From: Planococcus kocurii | Lineage (GTDB): Bacteria > Bacillota > Bacilli > Bacillales_A > Planococcaceae | DNA length: 64,000 nt | Assembly (NCBI RefSeq): GCF_001465835.2 | Contig: NZ_CP013661.2 | Span: 2,410,501-2,474,500, forward strand | Direction: 5' to 3' | Shown here: piece after piece, positions 26,451 through 39,207 of the stretch | Position numbering within the stretch: position 1 is the first letter of the stretch | Layout: each line of letters starts with the position of its first letter | Notes under the pieces: generated by a model | Seen by the model: only the letters and a program-made list of their open reading frames with translations | What the model was told of the DNA's origin: nothing | Databases searched by the model: none | Position numbers and translations under genes: made by a program

Positions 26451-27302
26451 ATGTCGATTCAAAACGTAATGGTTATTGGTGCTGGACAAATGGGTTCTGG
26501 CATCGCACAAGTGTGTGCACAAGCAGGATTAAATGTGAAGTTAAACGATATGAAACAAGAAGCATATGATAAAGGGATTGCAACAATCACAAAAAACTTA
26601 TCGCGTAATGTTGAAAAAGGTCGCATGACAGAAAAAGAAAAAATAGCGGTTCTTAGCCGTATTACATCTTCACTAGACTTAAAAGACGCACACGATGTCG
26701 ATATTGTCATTGAAGCAGCGGTTGAAAACATGGCGATTAAACATAGCATTTTTAAAACACTCAACGAAGTAGCGCCAAAGCACGCAATTCTCGCAACAAA
26801 TACGTCGTCGTTACCAATCACAGAAATTGCGGCAGTAACCAACCGTCCTGAACAAGTAATTGGCATGCACTTTATGAACCCAGTGCCAATCATGAAGTTG
26901 GTGGAAATTATTCGTGGCTTGGCGACATCGGATGAAGTGTATAAAAAAGTGGAAGAAATGACTGTGCAATTGTCAAAAACTCCAGTAGAAGTAAATGATT
27001 TCCCAGGGTTTGTCGCCAACCGCATTTTGATGCCGATGATCAATGAAGCAATTTTTACCCTGCAAGAAGGTGTGGCAACAAAAGAAGCCATTGATGACAT
27101 TATGAAGATGGGCATGAACCATCCAATGGGACCACTCGAATTGGCTGATTTCATTGGACTCGATACATGCCTTTATATTATGGAAGTACTGCATGAAGGA
27201 TTCGGCGACAGCAAATACCGTCCGAGCCCATTATTGCGCCAATACGTAAAAGCGGGATGGCTTGGTAAGAAAACCGGTCGTGGATTTTACAGCTACGCAT
27301 AA
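26451..27302 (+). CDS. 3-hydroxyacyl-CoA (3-hydroxybutyryl-CoA) dehydrogenase
   Basis: The 283-residue NAD-dependent enzyme oxidises 3-hydroxyacyl-CoA. The Rossmann motif [13 protein letters not shown] is at residues 7-19, with the catalytic region [15 protein letters not shown] and the C-terminal domain segment [32 protein letters not shown]. It begins two bases after the thiolase stop with AAGGAGG in the end of that gene. It corresponds to MmgB/Hbd. Confidence 0.95.
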   Translation: MSIQNVMVIGAGQMGSGIAQVCAQAGLNVKLNDMKQEAYDKGIATITKNLSRNVEKGRMTEKEKIAVLSRITSSLDLKDAHDVDIVIEAAVENMAIKHSIFKTLNEVAPKHAILATNTSSLPITEIAAVTNRPEQVIGMHFMNPVPIMKLVEIIRGLATSDEVYKKVEEMTVQLSKTPVEVNDFPGFVANRILMPMINEAIFTLQEGVATKEAIDDIMKMGMNHPMGPLELADFIGLDTCLYIMEVLHEGFGDSKYRPSPLLRQYVKAGWLGKKTGRGFYSYA

Positions 27303-27319
27303 CATTAGGAGGAAACATT

Positions 27320-28456
27320 ATGGATTTGCACTTTACAGATGAACAACTTATGATGCGCAACATGGTGCGAGATTTTGCAAAAGAAGAAATTACTCCTTTT
27401 ATTGAAAAAATGGAAGAAGGCGAATTTCCAACAACCATTTTAAAGAAAATGGGCGAACTTGGACTGATGGGCATTACCGCTCCTGAAAAATACGGCGGTG
27501 CTGAAATGGATTTTACTTCTTATATCACAGCTATTCATGAATTATCAAAAGCGAGCGGCGTCATTGGCGTCATTCTTTCTGTTCATACATCAGTTGGGAC
27601 AAATCCAATTTTGAACTTTGGGTCACAACAACAAATTGAAAAATATGTACCAAAACTAGCAAGTGGCGAATACTTAGGCGCATTTTGTTTAACAGAGCCT
27701 GCAGCAGGATCTGATGCAGGAAGCCTTAAAACAAAAGCCGTTTTAGACGGTGATGCTTATGTCTTAAACGGTTCGAAAGTGTTCATTACGAATGGTGGGG
27801 CAGCTGATACGTATATCGTTTTCGCTTCAACAAAACCTACCGCAGGTTCTCGTGGAATTTCAGCTTTTATTGTTGAAAAAGGAACGCCGGGTCTAATTAT
27901 CGGTAAAAACGAAAAGAAAATGGGACTTCATGGTTCGAAAACGGTTCAATTAACTTTCGAAAACATGCGTGTACCAGCTGAAAACTTATTAGGCGAAGAA
28001 AATAAAGGGTTCAGTATTGCGATGGCGAATTTGAATGTGGGACGCATCGGTATCGCGGCACAAGCACTCGGCATCGCGGAAGCGGCTTACGAATACGCTG
28101 TGGCGTATGCAAAAGAGCGTGTACAATTCGGTAAGCCAATTGCGCAGCAGCAAGGCATTGGCTTTAAACTAGCAGACATGGCAACACAAGTAGAAGCGGC
28201 AAAACTGTTGGTTTACAACGCAGCAGACTTGTATTCAAAAGGTAAAGACTGCAACAAACAAGCTTCTATGGCAAAACTTTTCGCTTCAAAAGCAGCGATG
28301 GACGTAACCATTGAAGCCATTCAAGTGTTTGGCGGCTATGGCTATACAAAAGATTATCCAGTCGAGCGTTTGTTCCGAGATGCCAAAGTAACAGAAATTT
28401 ACGAAGGCACAAGTGAAATTCAACGTATTGTAATAAGCAAACAACTAACCAAATAA
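27320..28456 (+). CDS. Acyl-CoA dehydrogenase (first copy)
   Basis: The 378-residue FAD enzyme introduces the trans-2 double bond in acyl-CoA. Signature segments are [28 protein letters not shown] and the C-terminal [35 protein letters not shown], whose glutamate (YEGT) is the catalytic base. AGGAGG precedes ATG 27320. Together with the second copy it probably covers different chain lengths or branched substrates. Confidence 0.94.
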   Translation: MDLHFTDEQLMMRNMVRDFAKEEITPFIEKMEEGEFPTTILKKMGELGLMGITAPEKYGGAEMDFTSYITAIHELSKASGVIGVILSVHTSVGTNPILNFGSQQQIEKYVPKLASGEYLGAFCLTEPAAGSDAGSLKTKAVLDGDAYVLNGSKVFITNGGAADTYIVFASTKPTAGSRGISAFIVEKGTPGLIIGKNEKKMGLHGSKTVQLTFENMRVPAENLLGEENKGFSIAMANLNVGRIGIAAQALGIAEAAYEYAVAYAKERVQFGKPIAQQQGIGFKLADMATQVEAAKLLVYNAADLYSKGKDCNKQASMAKLFASKAAMDVTIEAIQVFGGYGYTKDYPVERLFRDAKVTEIYEGTSEIQRIVISKQLTK

Positions 28457-28472
28457 TTGGAGGAATAAAAAT

Positions 28473-29612
28473 ATGAATTTTCAACTATCTGAAGAACACG
28501 AAATGATCCGCAAAATGGTAAGAGATTTCGCCAACAAAGAAGTGGCACCCACAGCAGAAGAGCGCGACGAAGAAGAGCGTTTTGACCGCGAAATCTTTGA
28601 TAAAATGGCTGAACTTGGCTTAACAGGAATTCCATGGCCAGAAGAGTACGGCGGAATTGGCTCAGATTATTTGGCGTATTGCATCGCAGTTGAAGAGTTA
28701 TCACGCGTTTGTGCATCAACAGGCGTTACACTTTCAGCACATACTTCACTTGCTGGATGGCCCGTGTACACATTCGGAACAGAAGAACAAAAACAAAAAT
28801 ACCTTCGCCCAATGGCTGAAGGTACAAAAATTGGTGCATACGGATTAACAGAACCATCTGCAGGGTCTGACGCAGGCTCTATGCGCACTTCTGCACGAGA
28901 AGATGGCGATCACTACGTCTTAAACGGCTCGAAGATTTTCATTACCAATGGTGGCATCGCCGATATCTATGTGGTTTTCGCAGTAACAGATCCAGAATCG
29001 AAACATAAAGGCACGACGGCGTTCATTATTGAAAAAGACTTTGAAGGTTTCTCGGTCGGTAAAAAAGAGCGTAAGCTAGGCATTCGTTCAAGTCCGACAA
29101 CGGAAATTATTTTTGACAACTGCCGCGTACCAAAAGAAAATGTCTTAGGCGAACTGGGTCAAGGCTTTAAAATAGCGATGCAAACGCTTGACGGCGGCCG
29201 TAATGGCATCGCAGCTCAAGCGGTCGGAATCGCACAAGGTGCACTTGACGCTTCGATCGATTACGCCAAAGAGCGTGAGCAATTCGGTAAACCAATTATG
29301 GCAAACCAAGGAATTTCCTTTAAACTAGCGGACATGGCGACTTCCATTGAAGCTTCTCGTTTGTTGACATACCAAGCTGCTTGGCTTGAGTCGAACAAAT
29401 TGTCTTATAGCAAAGAGTCGGCAATGGCAAAATTGATGGCAGGTGACACGGCGATGAAAGTAACTGTGGAAGCGGTTCAAGTATTTGGTGGCTACGGTTA
29501 TACGAAAGATTACCCGGTTGAACGCTTTATGCGCGATGCAAAAATCACCCAAATTTATGAAGGTACTCAGGAAGTCCAACGTCTAGTTATTTCTCGGATG
29601 GTTACGAAATAA
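28473..29612 (+). CDS. acdA: Acyl-CoA dehydrogenase (second copy, AcdA-like)
   Basis: The 379-residue protein is a paralogue of the gene before it, with the same signatures ([43 protein letters not shown]). It differs in the N-terminal region ([31 protein letters not shown]), which is close to B. subtilis AcdA. Start ATG 28473 has TTGGAGG upstream. Electrons would go to ETF and then to the FadF-type protein. Confidence 0.92.
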   Translation: MNFQLSEEHEMIRKMVRDFANKEVAPTAEERDEEERFDREIFDKMAELGLTGIPWPEEYGGIGSDYLAYCIAVEELSRVCASTGVTLSAHTSLAGWPVYTFGTEEQKQKYLRPMAEGTKIGAYGLTEPSAGSDAGSMRTSAREDGDHYVLNGSKIFITNGGIADIYVVFAVTDPESKHKGTTAFIIEKDFEGFSVGKKERKLGIRSSPTTEIIFDNCRVPKENVLGELGQGFKIAMQTLDGGRNGIAAQAVGIAQGALDASIDYAKEREQFGKPIMANQGISFKLADMATSIEASRLLTYQAAWLESNKLSYSKESAMAKLMAGDTAMKVTVEAVQVFGGYGYTKDYPVERFMRDAKITQIYEGTQEVQRLVISRMVTK

Positions 29613-29627
29613 GCGGAGGGGTGCCTT

Positions 29628-30269
29628 ATGGACAAAAAGCGTGAAATTGAGTCTTCCGTAAAAGATGAAAGCTTGATCGAAAAGCGCCGTGAACAAATGA
29701 TTCGCGGGGCTGTCACGCTTTTTAAGGAAAAAGGCTTTCACCGGACGACGACTAGGGAAATTGCCAAAGCAGCTGGCTTTAGCATTGGAACTTTATATGA
29801 ATATATCCGGACGAAGGAAGATGTATTGTATCTTGTTTGTGACTCGATTTATGACGAAGTACATGCACGTCTCGACAAACTTGATATCGAACAAGGGTCT
29901 GTTAGCGTTCTGGCGATGGCGATTGAACATTACTACATTTTGATTGACGAGATGCAAGACGAATTTGTTGTCATGTACCAAGAATCCAAATCATTGCCAA
30001 AAGACGCTTTAGGCTACGTGCTGAATAAGGAACTCCAAATGGTCGCGATTTTTGAACGATTACTGACACAATGCGTCGAGAAGAACGAAATCGACATGAC
30101 ACCCAAAGAAGTGGTCATGGCGGCTCACCATTTATTTGTACAAGGACAGATGTGGGCTTTCAGACGCTGGGCTTTAGACGATTTCACCATTCAAGAATTT
30201 ATCCATATCCAAACTAAGTTTCTTTTGCAGGGGATGGCAGGAGAACACATTTCAATACAGGGGGCTTAA
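29628..30269 (+). CDS. TetR/AcrR family transcriptional regulator of the acyl-CoA cluster
   Basis: The 213-residue protein has an N-terminal TetR helix-turn-helix (about residues 23-69: [43 protein letters not shown]) and a helical ligand-binding part. It lies between acdA and icmF, 15 bases after one and 5 before the other. A role as acyl-CoA-responsive repressor of this cluster is likely by position, and the palindromes at 22656 and 25058 are candidate operators. It is not obviously the B. subtilis FadR orthologue. Confidence 0.85.
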   Translation: MDKKREIESSVKDESLIEKRREQMIRGAVTLFKEKGFHRTTTREIAKAAGFSIGTLYEYIRTKEDVLYLVCDSIYDEVHARLDKLDIEQGSVSVLAMAIEHYYILIDEMQDEFVVMYQESKSLPKDALGYVLNKELQMVAIFERLLTQCVEKNEIDMTPKEVVMAAHHLFVQGQMWAFRRWALDDFTIQEFIHIQTKFLLQGMAGEHISIQGA

Positions 30270-30274
30270 TTATA

Positions 30275-33200
30275 ATGGCTATCATTGAAGAATCGAAAAC
30301 CTATCAGCCGAAAAATCATATTCGCTTTGTTACAGCTTCTAGTCTTTTTGACGGCCATGACGCGTCCATCAATATTATGCGTCGGATTTTGCAGTCGAGC
30401 GGTGCCGAAGTGATTCACTTAGGGCACAACCGTTCTGTTGAAGAAGTAGTCAATGCGGCAATCCAAGAAGATGTTCAAGGGATTTGTATTTCTTCTTATC
30501 AAGGCGGTCATATGGAGTACTTTAAGTATATGTATGATTTATTAAAGGAAAAATGCGCGTCGCATATCCGCATTTACGGCGGTGGCGGTGGCGTTATTTT
30601 GCCACGCGAAATCAAAGAACTTGAAGCTTACGGCGTTGCGGGTATTTTTTCACCTGAAGATGGGCGAAAAAAAGGCTTGCAAGGCATGATCACTGAAATT
30701 GTTGAGGAATGTGATTTCTCAACGGTAAAAGAAAATCAGTCTTTTGAAAACTTAACAACTGAAGAACCGGTTGTACTGGCGAACGTCATTACAGCGGCTG
30801 AAGAAGCCCACACGCGAGATACAGATACAGATGAATTGTTGAGGGTGGTTCGTGAACAAACGAAAAACACACCGATTCTTGGAATTACGGGAACAGGCGG
30901 AGCTGGTAAAAGTTCGTTAACAGATGAATTGATTCGTCGTTTCTTATCAGAACTTCCAGACAAAAAAATCGCCATTTTGTCTATTGACCCGACCAAACAA
31001 AAAACGGGCGGGGCACTTTTAGGTGATCGTATCCGCATGAACGCTATTTTCAACAAACGCGTCTTTATGAGGAGTCTTGCAACACGTGGTTCGCGTTCTG
31101 AATTGTCAGGCGCAATCGGTGATGTATTGGATGTTGTGAAAGCAGCAGATTTTGACTTGATTATCGTTGAAACGAGCGGGATTGGTCAAGGCGATGCAGA
31201 AATCGCGAATTTCTCAGACGTATCGATGTATGTGATGACAAGTGAATTTGGTGCGCCGTCACAGCTTGAAAAAATTGATATGATTGATTATGCAGATTTA
31301 ATTTGTATCAATAAATTCGAACGCAGCGGTTCACAAGATGCGCTTCGTCAAGTGCAAAAGCAGTACCAGCGCAGCCGCCTGTTGTGGGATAAAGAGCTAG
31401 ATGATATGCCGGTTTACGGCACCATCGCAAGTCAGTTTAACGATAAAGGCACGAACTCGTTGTTTGCGGCATTAGTAGGGACGATTAATGAAAAATGTGG
31501 AACCGATTGGGAAACGGATTACGACAAATTCGTTAAAACGCAAAAAGAAAACCTCATTATTCCAAACGAACGTCGCTATTATTTGCGTGAACTGACGGAT
31601 ACAATCCGTGGCTATCACGCGAAAACGAAAGAGCAATCTGCTTTTGCACGCCGTCTGTTCCAATTAGAAGGAGCAATCGAAGCGGTAAAAGAAAAAGCGC
31701 CGGATGATGCATTAGTTGCTTCACTCGAGTCGCTTGCAGAAGGTGTTCGTGATGAACTAACAGCCGAATCAAAACGCATTTTAAACAACTGGGATGCCTT
31801 AAAAGAAATGTATGCGGGGGACGAGTTTGTTACGACGGTACGTGACAAAGAAATTCGTACCATTTTGCGTACAGAAAGCTTGTCTGGCATTAAAGTGCCT
31901 CGCGTTGTCTTGCCGAAATTCGTTGATTACGGTGAAATTTTGTCATGGGTTTATTTGGAGAATGCTCCAGGTTCATTCCCTTACACAGCTGGTGTATTCC
32001 CGTTCAAACGTGCTGGAGAAGATCCAAAACGTCAGTTTGCAGGAGAAGGTACACCTGAACGCACCAATCGTCGTTTCCATTACTTATCAAAAGACGACGA
32101 TGCGAAACGTTTGTCAACAGCGTTTGACTCGGTAACGCTTTACGGCGAAGACCCGGATCACCGCCCGGATATTTACGGGAAAGTCGGCGAGTCTGGTGTA
32201 TCCATTTGCACATTAGATGACATGAAGAAATTGTATGAGGGGTTTGACCTTTGCGCACCGTCGACTTCTGTATCGATGACCATCAACGGACCGGCGCCAA
32301 TCATTTTGGCGATGTTCATGAACACGGCAATTGATCAGCAAGTAAAAATCAATGAAGAAAAACTGGGTCGCACGTTGACTGTAGAAGAATTCACAGAAGT
32401 TCGTGAAGGCACGCTGCAAGTGGTTCGTGGAACCGTACAAGCAGATATTCTAAAAGAAGACCAAGGACAAAATACGTGTATCTTCTCAACTGAATTTGCA
32501 TTACGTATGATGGGCGATATTCAGCAATACTTTATCGACCATAAAGTACGTAACTACTATTCAGTATCAATTTCTGGCTACCACATTGCAGAAGCGGGCG
32601 CGAATCCGATTTCACAATTGGCGTTTACCCTGTCGAACGGCTTCACGTACGTGGAATACTATTTGAGCCGCGGCATGAAAATCGATGACTTTGCACCAAA
32701 CTTGTCGTTCTTCTTCTCGAACGGACTAGACCCGGAGTATACGGTTATTGGACGTGTAGCACGTCGCATTTGGGCAGTTGTCATGCGCGATAAATACGGT
32801 GCCAATGAACGTAGCCAAAAGCTGAAATACCACGTACAAACATCAGGCCGTAGTTTGCACGCTCAGGAAATTGATTTCAATGATATCCGGACAACGCTTC
32901 AAGCGTTAATGGCGTTGCAAGACAACTGTAACTCATTGCACACCAACGCTTACGACGAAGCCATCACAACGCCGACAGAAGAATCGGTCCGTCGCGCAAT
33001 GGCCATTCAAATGATTATCACCAAAGAACACGGTCTTTCGAAAAACGAGAACCCGCTACAAGGCGCGTTCATCATTGAAGAAATGACCCAATTGGTAGAA
33101 GAAGCGGTAATGACAGAATTTGACCGCATCAACGACCGCGGAGGCGTATTGGGCGCAATGGAAACACAATACCAACGCGGCAAAATTCAAGAAGAATCCA

Positions 33201-33526
33201 TGCATTACGAAATGAAAAAACACACAGGCGAATTGCCGATTATCGGAGTCAACACATACTTGAATCCAAATCCGCAAACGGACGATGACATCAACTCGAT
33301 GGAAATCGCCCGCGCCACAATAGAAGAAAAGGAAACACAAATCGGCAACTTGCGCGCTTTCCAAGAACGCCATGATTCGAGTGAAGCGTTAAATCGCTTG
33401 AAACAAGTAGCGAAAACTGGCGGCAACATCTTTGAAGAATTGATGGAAACTGTAAAAGTCGCAAGTCTCGGCCAAATCACCACCGCTTTATACGAAGTAG
33501 GCGGGCAATACAGACGCAATATGTAA
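30275..33526 (+). CDS. icmF: Fused isobutyryl-CoA mutase, adenosylcobalamin-dependent
   Basis: The 1083-residue protein has three parts. Residues about 15-150 form the B12-binding domain ([17 protein letters not shown] with the cobalt-ligand His, SSYQGGH, IYGGGGG). Residues about 195-420 form a MeaB-like GTPase chaperone ([46 protein letters not shown]). Residues about 540-1083 form the mutase barrel ([21 protein letters not shown]). IcmF interconverts isobutyryl- and butyryl-CoA and sometimes isovaleryl/pivalyl-CoA. It is a consumer of the cofactor made by the cob operon and suits branched-chain acyl-CoA use. Confidence 0.95.
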   Translation: MAIIEESKTYQPKNHIRFVTASSLFDGHDASINIMRRILQSSGAEVIHLGHNRSVEEVVNAAIQEDVQGICISSYQGGHMEYFKYMYDLLKEKCASHIRIYGGGGGVILPREIKELEAYGVAGIFSPEDGRKKGLQGMITEIVEECDFSTVKENQSFENLTTEEPVVLANVITAAEEAHTRDTDTDELLRVVREQTKNTPILGITGTGGAGKSSLTDELIRRFLSELPDKKIAILSIDPTKQKTGGALLGDRIRMNAIFNKRVFMRSLATRGSRSELSGAIGDVLDVVKAADFDLIIVETSGIGQGDAEIANFSDVSMYVMTSEFGAPSQLEKIDMIDYADLICINKFERSGSQDALRQVQKQYQRSRLLWDKELDDMPVYGTIASQFNDKGTNSLFAALVGTINEKCGTDWETDYDKFVKTQKENLIIPNERRYYLRELTDTIRGYHAKTKEQSAFARRLFQLEGAIEAVKEKAPDDALVASLESLAEGVRDELTAESKRILNNWDALKEMYAGDEFVTTVRDKEIRTILRTESLSGIKVPRVVLPKFVDYGEILSWVYLENAPGSFPYTAGVFPFKRAGEDPKRQFAGEGTPERTNRRFHYLSKDDDAKRLSTAFDSVTLYGEDPDHRPDIYGKVGESGVSICTLDDMKKLYEGFDLCAPSTSVSMTINGPAPIILAMFMNTAIDQQVKINEEKLGRTLTVEEFTEVREGTLQVVRGTVQADILKEDQGQNTCIFSTEFALRMMGDIQQYFIDHKVRNYYSVSISGYHIAEAGANPISQLAFTLSNGFTYVEYYLSRGMKIDDFAPNLSFFFSNGLDPEYTVIGRVARRIWAVVMRDKYGANERSQKLKYHVQTSGRSLHAQEIDFNDIRTTLQALMALQDNCNSLHTNAYDEAITTPTEESVRRAMAIQMIITKEHGLSKNENPLQGAFIIEEMTQLVEEAVMTEFDRINDRGGVLGAMETQYQRGKIQEESMHYEMKKHTGELPIIGVNTYLNPNPQTDDDINSMEIARATIEEKETQIGNLRAFQERHDSSEALNRLKQVAKTGGNIFEELMETVKVASLGQITTALYEVGGQYRRNM

Positions 33527-33540
33527 GTAGAAGCTGGATA

Positions 33541-33586
33541 AAAAAGATGGAACACATGTCGAACGACATGTGTTCCATCTTTTTTG
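33541..33586 (+). terminator. Terminator of icmF
   Basis: AAAAAAGATGGAACACATGTCG and its perfect complement form a stem of about 20 base pairs with loop AACG and a T-run. The A-run on the left would let it work in both directions. Confidence 0.93.
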
Positions 33587-33728
33587 CACGGTACGAGAGA
33601 AATACGCACGGTACGAGAGAAATACGCACGGTACGAGAGAAATACGCACGGTACGAGAGAAATACGCACGGTACGAGAGAAATACGCACGGTACGAGAGA
33701 AATACGCACGGCACGAGAGAAATACGCA
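33587..33728 (+). repeat. Seven tandem copies of a 20-bp unit
   Basis: The unit GCACGGTACGAGAGAAATAC is repeated head to tail seven times without spacers; the seventh has one change (GGCACG for GGTACG) and decays into GCAAG. The array begins at the last base of the icmF terminator. Because 20 is not a multiple of three it gives long open frames in several phases on both strands, which are artefacts. Function is unknown; it resembles a VNTR. Confidence 0.95.
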
Positions 33729-33888
33729 AGTTTCAACAAAAAACGCACACAACAAAAATCCTGCTTATCCGATAGAAAAACACAAATTAAAGAACTTTCT
33801 TTTTCAAAAGGATAGACAGTCGATATCCGTTTAGGTTTTCTGTATACTAAGAGAATATGCAACATCTGAAAAAAGAAGGATGAATCCT

Positions 33889-34050
33889 ATGCGTAAAGCT
33901 ATTCACTACATAATCATCGGAATCTGTGTCATACTGATTTTCTTCCTGTACAATAAAGCTTTGGGATCAATTCCATTTATGATTCTAGCAATCTATTTAT
34001 TTTATTTTGGTTGGAGACAAATAGATCCAAGAAAAAAGAATACACGGTAG
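33889..34050 (+). CDS. Small hypothetical membrane protein (53 residues)
   Basis: A short open frame begins ATGCGTAAAGCT after an AGAAGGATG ribosome site seven bases upstream and ends TAG at 34048-34050. The protein MRKAIHYIIIGICVILIFF... has two hydrophobic segments (about residues 6-21 and 28-43) and a basic tail ending QIDPRKKNTR. A possible -10 TATACT lies near 33842-33847. I recognise no family. It sits alone between the icmF region and rpoE. Confidence 0.6.
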   Translation: MRKAIHYIIIGICVILIFFLYNKALGSIPFMILAIYLFYFGWRQIDPRKKNTR

Positions 34051-34112
34051 CGGAGACTAGTTAGTTTGTATATAATGAATTAAGTTATGAAAGAAGAAGG
34101 GACGTGCACGGA

Positions 34113-34676
34113 ATGAAAATTCGTGAATTATCTAAAGAAGAACTAATAGAAGAGTCGTTTGTTGACTTGACATATGCGATGTTGCAAGAGACACATGAAA
34201 CAAAAACCTATGCAGAATTGGTTGCAGAAATTGAAAAGTTACTGAGCCTATCTAAAGAGGATATGAAAAATCGATTAGTCCAGTTTTATACAGATTTGAA
34301 CATTGATGGCCGCTTTTTGATTTTAGGCGAAAACCGTTGGGGTCTTCGCGAGTGGTACCCAGTTGAACAGATTGAAGAAGAATCTGCGCCAACGGTTAAA
34401 GCTCGTAAAAAGAAAGCCAAAGTGTCGGATGACGAAGGCTTTGACGATCTGGATGACTTGGCACTTGAAGACGAGTTGGAGTTTGAGGACTTCGGTGAAG
34501 ACGATGAAGACGAAGATGACGACGATTTGATCAAATCGCCTGTTGAAGTACTAGACTTCGATGTGGATGAAGACAAAGAAGATGTAGACGTACTCGTTGA
34601 AGATATGGATGGCAACATCATTGATGACGAAGACGATGAAGATGAAGATGACGAAGATGAAGATGACTTAAAGTAA
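34113..34676 (+). CDS. rpoE: RNA polymerase delta subunit
   Basis: The 187-residue protein has the ordered N-terminal HARE-HTH domain (MKIRELSKEELIEESFVDLTYAML, GENRWGLREWYP) and a highly acidic, unstructured C-terminal half made almost wholly of Asp and Glu from about residue 105. Delta aids RNA polymerase recycling and transcript specificity in Firmicutes. ATG 34113 follows GAAGAAGGGA; a GTG at 34104 is an alternative. It precedes pyrG, as in B. subtilis. Confidence 0.95.
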   Translation: MKIRELSKEELIEESFVDLTYAMLQETHETKTYAELVAEIEKLLSLSKEDMKNRLVQFYTDLNIDGRFLILGENRWGLREWYPVEQIEEESAPTVKARKKKAKVSDDEGFDDLDDLALEDELEFEDFGEDDEDEDDDDLIKSPVEVLDFDVDEDKEDVDVLVEDMDGNIIDDEDDEDEDDEDEDDLK

Positions 34677-36431
<1,755 letters not shown>

Positions 36432-36438
36432 AGAATTC

Positions 36439-36477
36439 ACAAAAGCCTTCCCTTGAAAAAAAGGGAAGGCTTTTGTG
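36439..36477 (+). terminator. Bidirectional terminator between pyrG and ywjG
   Basis: CACAAAAGCCTTCCCTT and AAGGGAAGGCTTTTGTG form a perfect stem with A and T runs on both sides. It can serve pyrG and the convergent ywjG. Confidence 0.9.
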
Positions 36478-36488
36478 AAGGGATTCAC

Positions 36489-36965
36489 CTATTCACCTAG
36501 CATATCGTCTATACTCAATTTGACTGCATAATAAATATACAGTGCAGCTAAGGCATACGGAACCAACGCAGGCTGGTCATCGTCCTGTAATAGGTTGCCT
36601 GCTAGGTCATTTAGAGAGAAGAAAGCATCCGCCAACTCACTTTCATGTGAGTGCGCAGCAACGAATGCAAAGGCAATGCCAGCATCTGCTAACCTGCCAG
36701 CAAGCTCGTCCCCTTCGTCATTTAGAGCTAGTATCCAGACCCGATCAGTCCTGTGAACGATGCTTGAAGGCGACCATTCGACGGCAGTAGGCAAACCGTT
36801 TAAAGCAACGGGAATCACAGCTTTCATTTCACCAAAGGCTGCGATAAACACAGTACCTTCTGCAACAATGGCTTGTGCTAATACGCTAGCAATGTTATGG
36901 ATAGGAGTATGTTGCTGAGACAAATGTGCCAGCATCTGTGTAAATTGTACGGTTAATCGATTCAT
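36489..36965 (-). CDS. ywjG: YwjG, DUF2529 family protein
   Basis: The 158-residue protein matches the DUF2529 family found between pyrG and spo0F in Bacilli. It looks like a SIS-type sugar-phosphate-binding fold (TVFIAAFGEMKAVIP, DRVWILALNDEGDELAGRLADAGIAFAFVA), but the function is unknown. ATG 36965 has CGAGGTGAG upstream; a GTG three codons earlier overlaps that site. It is divergent from spo0F. Confidence 0.85.
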   Translation of the reverse strand: MNRLTVQFTQMLAHLSQQHTPIHNIASVLAQAIVAEGTVFIAAFGEMKAVIPVALNGLPTAVEWSPSSIVHRTDRVWILALNDEGDELAGRLADAGIAFAFVAAHSHESELADAFFSLNDLAGNLLQDDDQPALVPYALAALYIYYAVKLSIDDMLGE

Positions 36966-37012
36966 AAAACTCACCTCGTAAAAAAGTATAGCAGATAAAG
37001 GAGTGGCTCTTC

Positions 37013-37372
37013 TTGAAGACTATTTTGATAGTAGACGATCAGCTAGGCATCCGACTATTATTAAAAGAAGTATTTAGCAAAGAAGGTTATCAAGCAATCG
37101 CAGCGGGAAACGGAATAGAAGCGCTTAAAAAAGTACAGGAATTTTCTCCGGATCTCGTATTACTAGACATGAAAATTCCTGGAATGGATGGCATTGAGAT
37201 TTTAAAGCGCTTGAAAAAGACTAATCCTAGCATTCACGTCATCATGATGACAGCTTATGGTGAACTCGATCTCATTAAAGAATCAATGAATTGGGGGGCG
37301 GAGCGTTATTTCACTAAGCCTTTCGATGTCTTTGAAGTGCGTGATGCAGTTAAGCAACTACTCGAACAGTAG
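37013..37372 (+). CDS. spo0F: Spo0F-type response regulator
   Basis: The 119-residue single receiver domain has no output domain. The phosphoacceptor is D52 in [13 protein letters not shown], with the acidic pair in [10 protein letters not shown] in MMTAYGE and K102 in TKPFD. Sequence is very close to B. subtilis Spo0F, the phosphorelay intermediate between sensor kinases and Spo0B. Start is TTG 37013 after AAAGGAG. Place beside ywjG and fbaA is conserved. If the host is a non-spore-forming Planococcus relative, the protein presumably has another role. Confidence 0.92.
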   Translation: MKTILIVDDQLGIRLLLKEVFSKEGYQAIAAGNGIEALKKVQEFSPDLVLLDMKIPGMDGIEILKRLKKTNPSIHVIMMTAYGELDLIKESMNWGAERYFTKPFDVFEVRDAVKQLLEQ

Positions 37373-37456
37373 ATAGCGAAGAAGTGGCGTAACTACTGGG
37401 TTTTTGATATAGTATAAAGGATATTCGCTTTAACCATCGCTGAGGAGGAAATTTAA

Positions 37457-38314
37457 ATGCCGTTAGTTTCTATGAAAGAAATGATGATAAAAGGTAAACA
37501 AGAAGGATATGCAATTGGTCAATTCAATTTAAATAATTTAGAATTCACACAGGCTATTCTTCAAGCCGCACAAGAAGAAAATTCTCCAGTTATTTGTGGA
37601 GTTTCTGAAGGCGCAGCACGTTACATGGGTGGATTTACAACAGTTGTTAACATGGTTAAAGGATTGATGCACGATTATAAAATTACGGTTCCGGTGGCGA
37701 TTCATTTAGACCACGGTTCGAGCTTTGAGAAGTGTAAAGAAGCGATTGATGCAGGATTTACATCGGTCATGATTGATGCATCTCATCATTCGTTTGAAGA
37801 AAATATTGAAATTACAAAACAAGTAGTCGAATATGCACGTCAGCACAATGTTTCTGTGGAAGCAGAATTAGGGACTGTCGGTGGACAAGAAGACGACATC
37901 ATTGCGGATGGCGTTATTTACGCGGATCCACAGGAATGCAAGCAAATGGTTGAACAAACAGGTATTGATTGCCTAGCACCTGCACTTGGTTCGGTTCATG
38001 GACCTTATAAAGGTGAACCGAATTTAGGGTTTAAAGAAATGGAAGAAATCTCACAACTATGTGACGTACCGCTCGTGTTGCACGGCGGAACAGGAATTCC
38101 ATTAAAAGATATTCAACGTTCAGTTTCTCTTGGTACATCGAAAATCAATGTCAACACAGAAAGCCAAATTACATCGGCTCAAGCAGTTCGTGAAGTGTTG
38201 AAAAACGATGCGGATGTTTATGATCCCCGCAAATACATGGGACCAGCCCGTGAAGCGATTAAAAAAACAGTTACTGGTAAAATGCGTGAGTTCGGAAGTT
38301 CAGGAAAAGCATAA
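37457..38314 (+). CDS. fbaA: Fructose-bisphosphate aldolase, class II
   Basis: The 285-residue zinc aldolase cleaves fructose 1,6-bisphosphate in glycolysis and works in reverse in gluconeogenesis. Zinc-binding [21 protein letters not shown] and VLHGGTGIP are present. GAGGAGG precedes ATG 37457. It stands with glpX and tal, other central carbon genes, in the B. subtilis order. Confidence 0.96.
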   Translation: MPLVSMKEMMIKGKQEGYAIGQFNLNNLEFTQAILQAAQEENSPVICGVSEGAARYMGGFTTVVNMVKGLMHDYKITVPVAIHLDHGSSFEKCKEAIDAGFTSVMIDASHHSFEENIEITKQVVEYARQHNVSVEAELGTVGGQEDDIIADGVIYADPQECKQMVEQTGIDCLAPALGSVHGPYKGEPNLGFKEMEEISQLCDVPLVLHGGTGIPLKDIQRSVSLGTSKINVNTESQITSAQAVREVLKNDADVYDPRKYMGPAREAIKKTVTGKMREFGSSGKA

Positions 38315-38332
38315 TTTAAAAACAACAAGACG

Positions 38333-38368
38333 GAGGAGAAGCGTCCGAAAGGCGTCTTCTCTTTTTCC
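38333..38368 (+). terminator. Probable terminator of fbaA
   Basis: GGAGAAG...CTTCTCT with a GC-rich loop region and TTTTT lies 20 bases after the fbaA stop. The stem is moderate, so some read-through to tal is possible. Confidence 0.6.
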
Positions 38369-38391
38369 CGTCAAACTGGAGGAGAGAACAT

Positions 38392-39048
38392 ATGAAATTT
38401 TTTATTGATACAGCAAACTTTGACGAAATTAAAGAAGCACACGCATGGGGGATTCTTTCGGGGGTTACAACAAATCCATCATTAGTCGCAAAAGAAAAAA
38501 ATGTTTCGTTCCATGACCGCTTAAAAGAAATTGCTGCGCTTGTTGACGGTTCAATTAGTGGAGAAGTAATTGCACTTGATGCAGAAGGGATGATCAAAGA
38601 AGGCCGCGAATTGGCTGATCTTGCTCCAAACATCACAGTGAAATTGCCGATGACACCAGAAGGCTTGAAAGCTTGTGCAGTTCTTGCCTCAGAAGGCAAA
38701 AAAGTAAACGTTACATTGATCTTCAGTGCGAACCAAGCATTGCTTGCAGCACGTGCTGGAGCGGCTTACGTGTCACCATTCCTTGGGCGTCTTGATGACA
38801 TTGGACATAACGGCATGGACTTGATCGCAACAATTTCAGAAATTTTTGCAATCCATGATATTTCTTCAGAAATTATTGCGGCATCTATTCGCCATCCACA
38901 GCACGTTACAGAAGCGGCTTTAAACGGTGCACATATTGCGACAATGCCAATTAAAGTGATGCACCAAATGTTCAGACACCCGTTGACAGACCAAGGAATC
39001 GAAGCATTCCTTGCAGACTGGGAAAAACGTTCAGTAGAAGTAAACTAA
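38392..39048 (+). CDS. tal: Transaldolase (short, fructose-6-phosphate-aldolase type)
   Basis: The 218-residue protein belongs to the short transaldolase/FSA group ([26 protein letters not shown]). The Schiff-base lysine is K84 in [22 protein letters not shown] and [11 protein letters not shown] follow. It transfers dihydroxyacetone units in the non-oxidative pentose phosphate pathway. TGGAGGAG precedes ATG 38392. It is the YwjH equivalent. Confidence 0.95.
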   Translation: MKFFIDTANFDEIKEAHAWGILSGVTTNPSLVAKEKNVSFHDRLKEIAALVDGSISGEVIALDAEGMIKEGRELADLAPNITVKLPMTPEGLKACAVLASEGKKVNVTLIFSANQALLAARAGAAYVSPFLGRLDDIGHNGMDLIATISEIFAIHDISSEIIAASIRHPQHVTEAALNGAHIATMPIKVMHQMFRHPLTDQGIEAFLADWEKRSVEVN

Positions 39049-39207
39049 AAAAGTTTGAAACAGTCGATTCCTTCCTGAAATGGGAAGGGACGCCTTCGTG
39101 AAAGTGGAAAAAATGCAAGTTGAGATCGGCAATCAGTTGAAGCGCCGAACCAATGGAACTTTTCAAGCCAACCAAACGGCCCGAAAAGTGGATAAAGGAG
39201 AAATTCA

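Noticed and set aside
26459-27154. Long minus-strand open frame of 231 codons inside the hydroxyacyl-CoA dehydrogenase gene.
   Set aside because: It lies wholly antisense to a well-conserved gene and has no family resemblance.
33587-33728. A CRISPR array.
   Set aside because: The repeats are directly adjacent with no spacers, and no cas genes are near.
33547-33865. Several overlapping open frames on both strands coding repeats such as TREIRTVREKYARYERN and FLSYRAYFSRTVRIS.
   Set aside because: They are the by-product of a 20-bp tandem repeat read in three phases; none has a ribosome site and they run through the icmF terminator.
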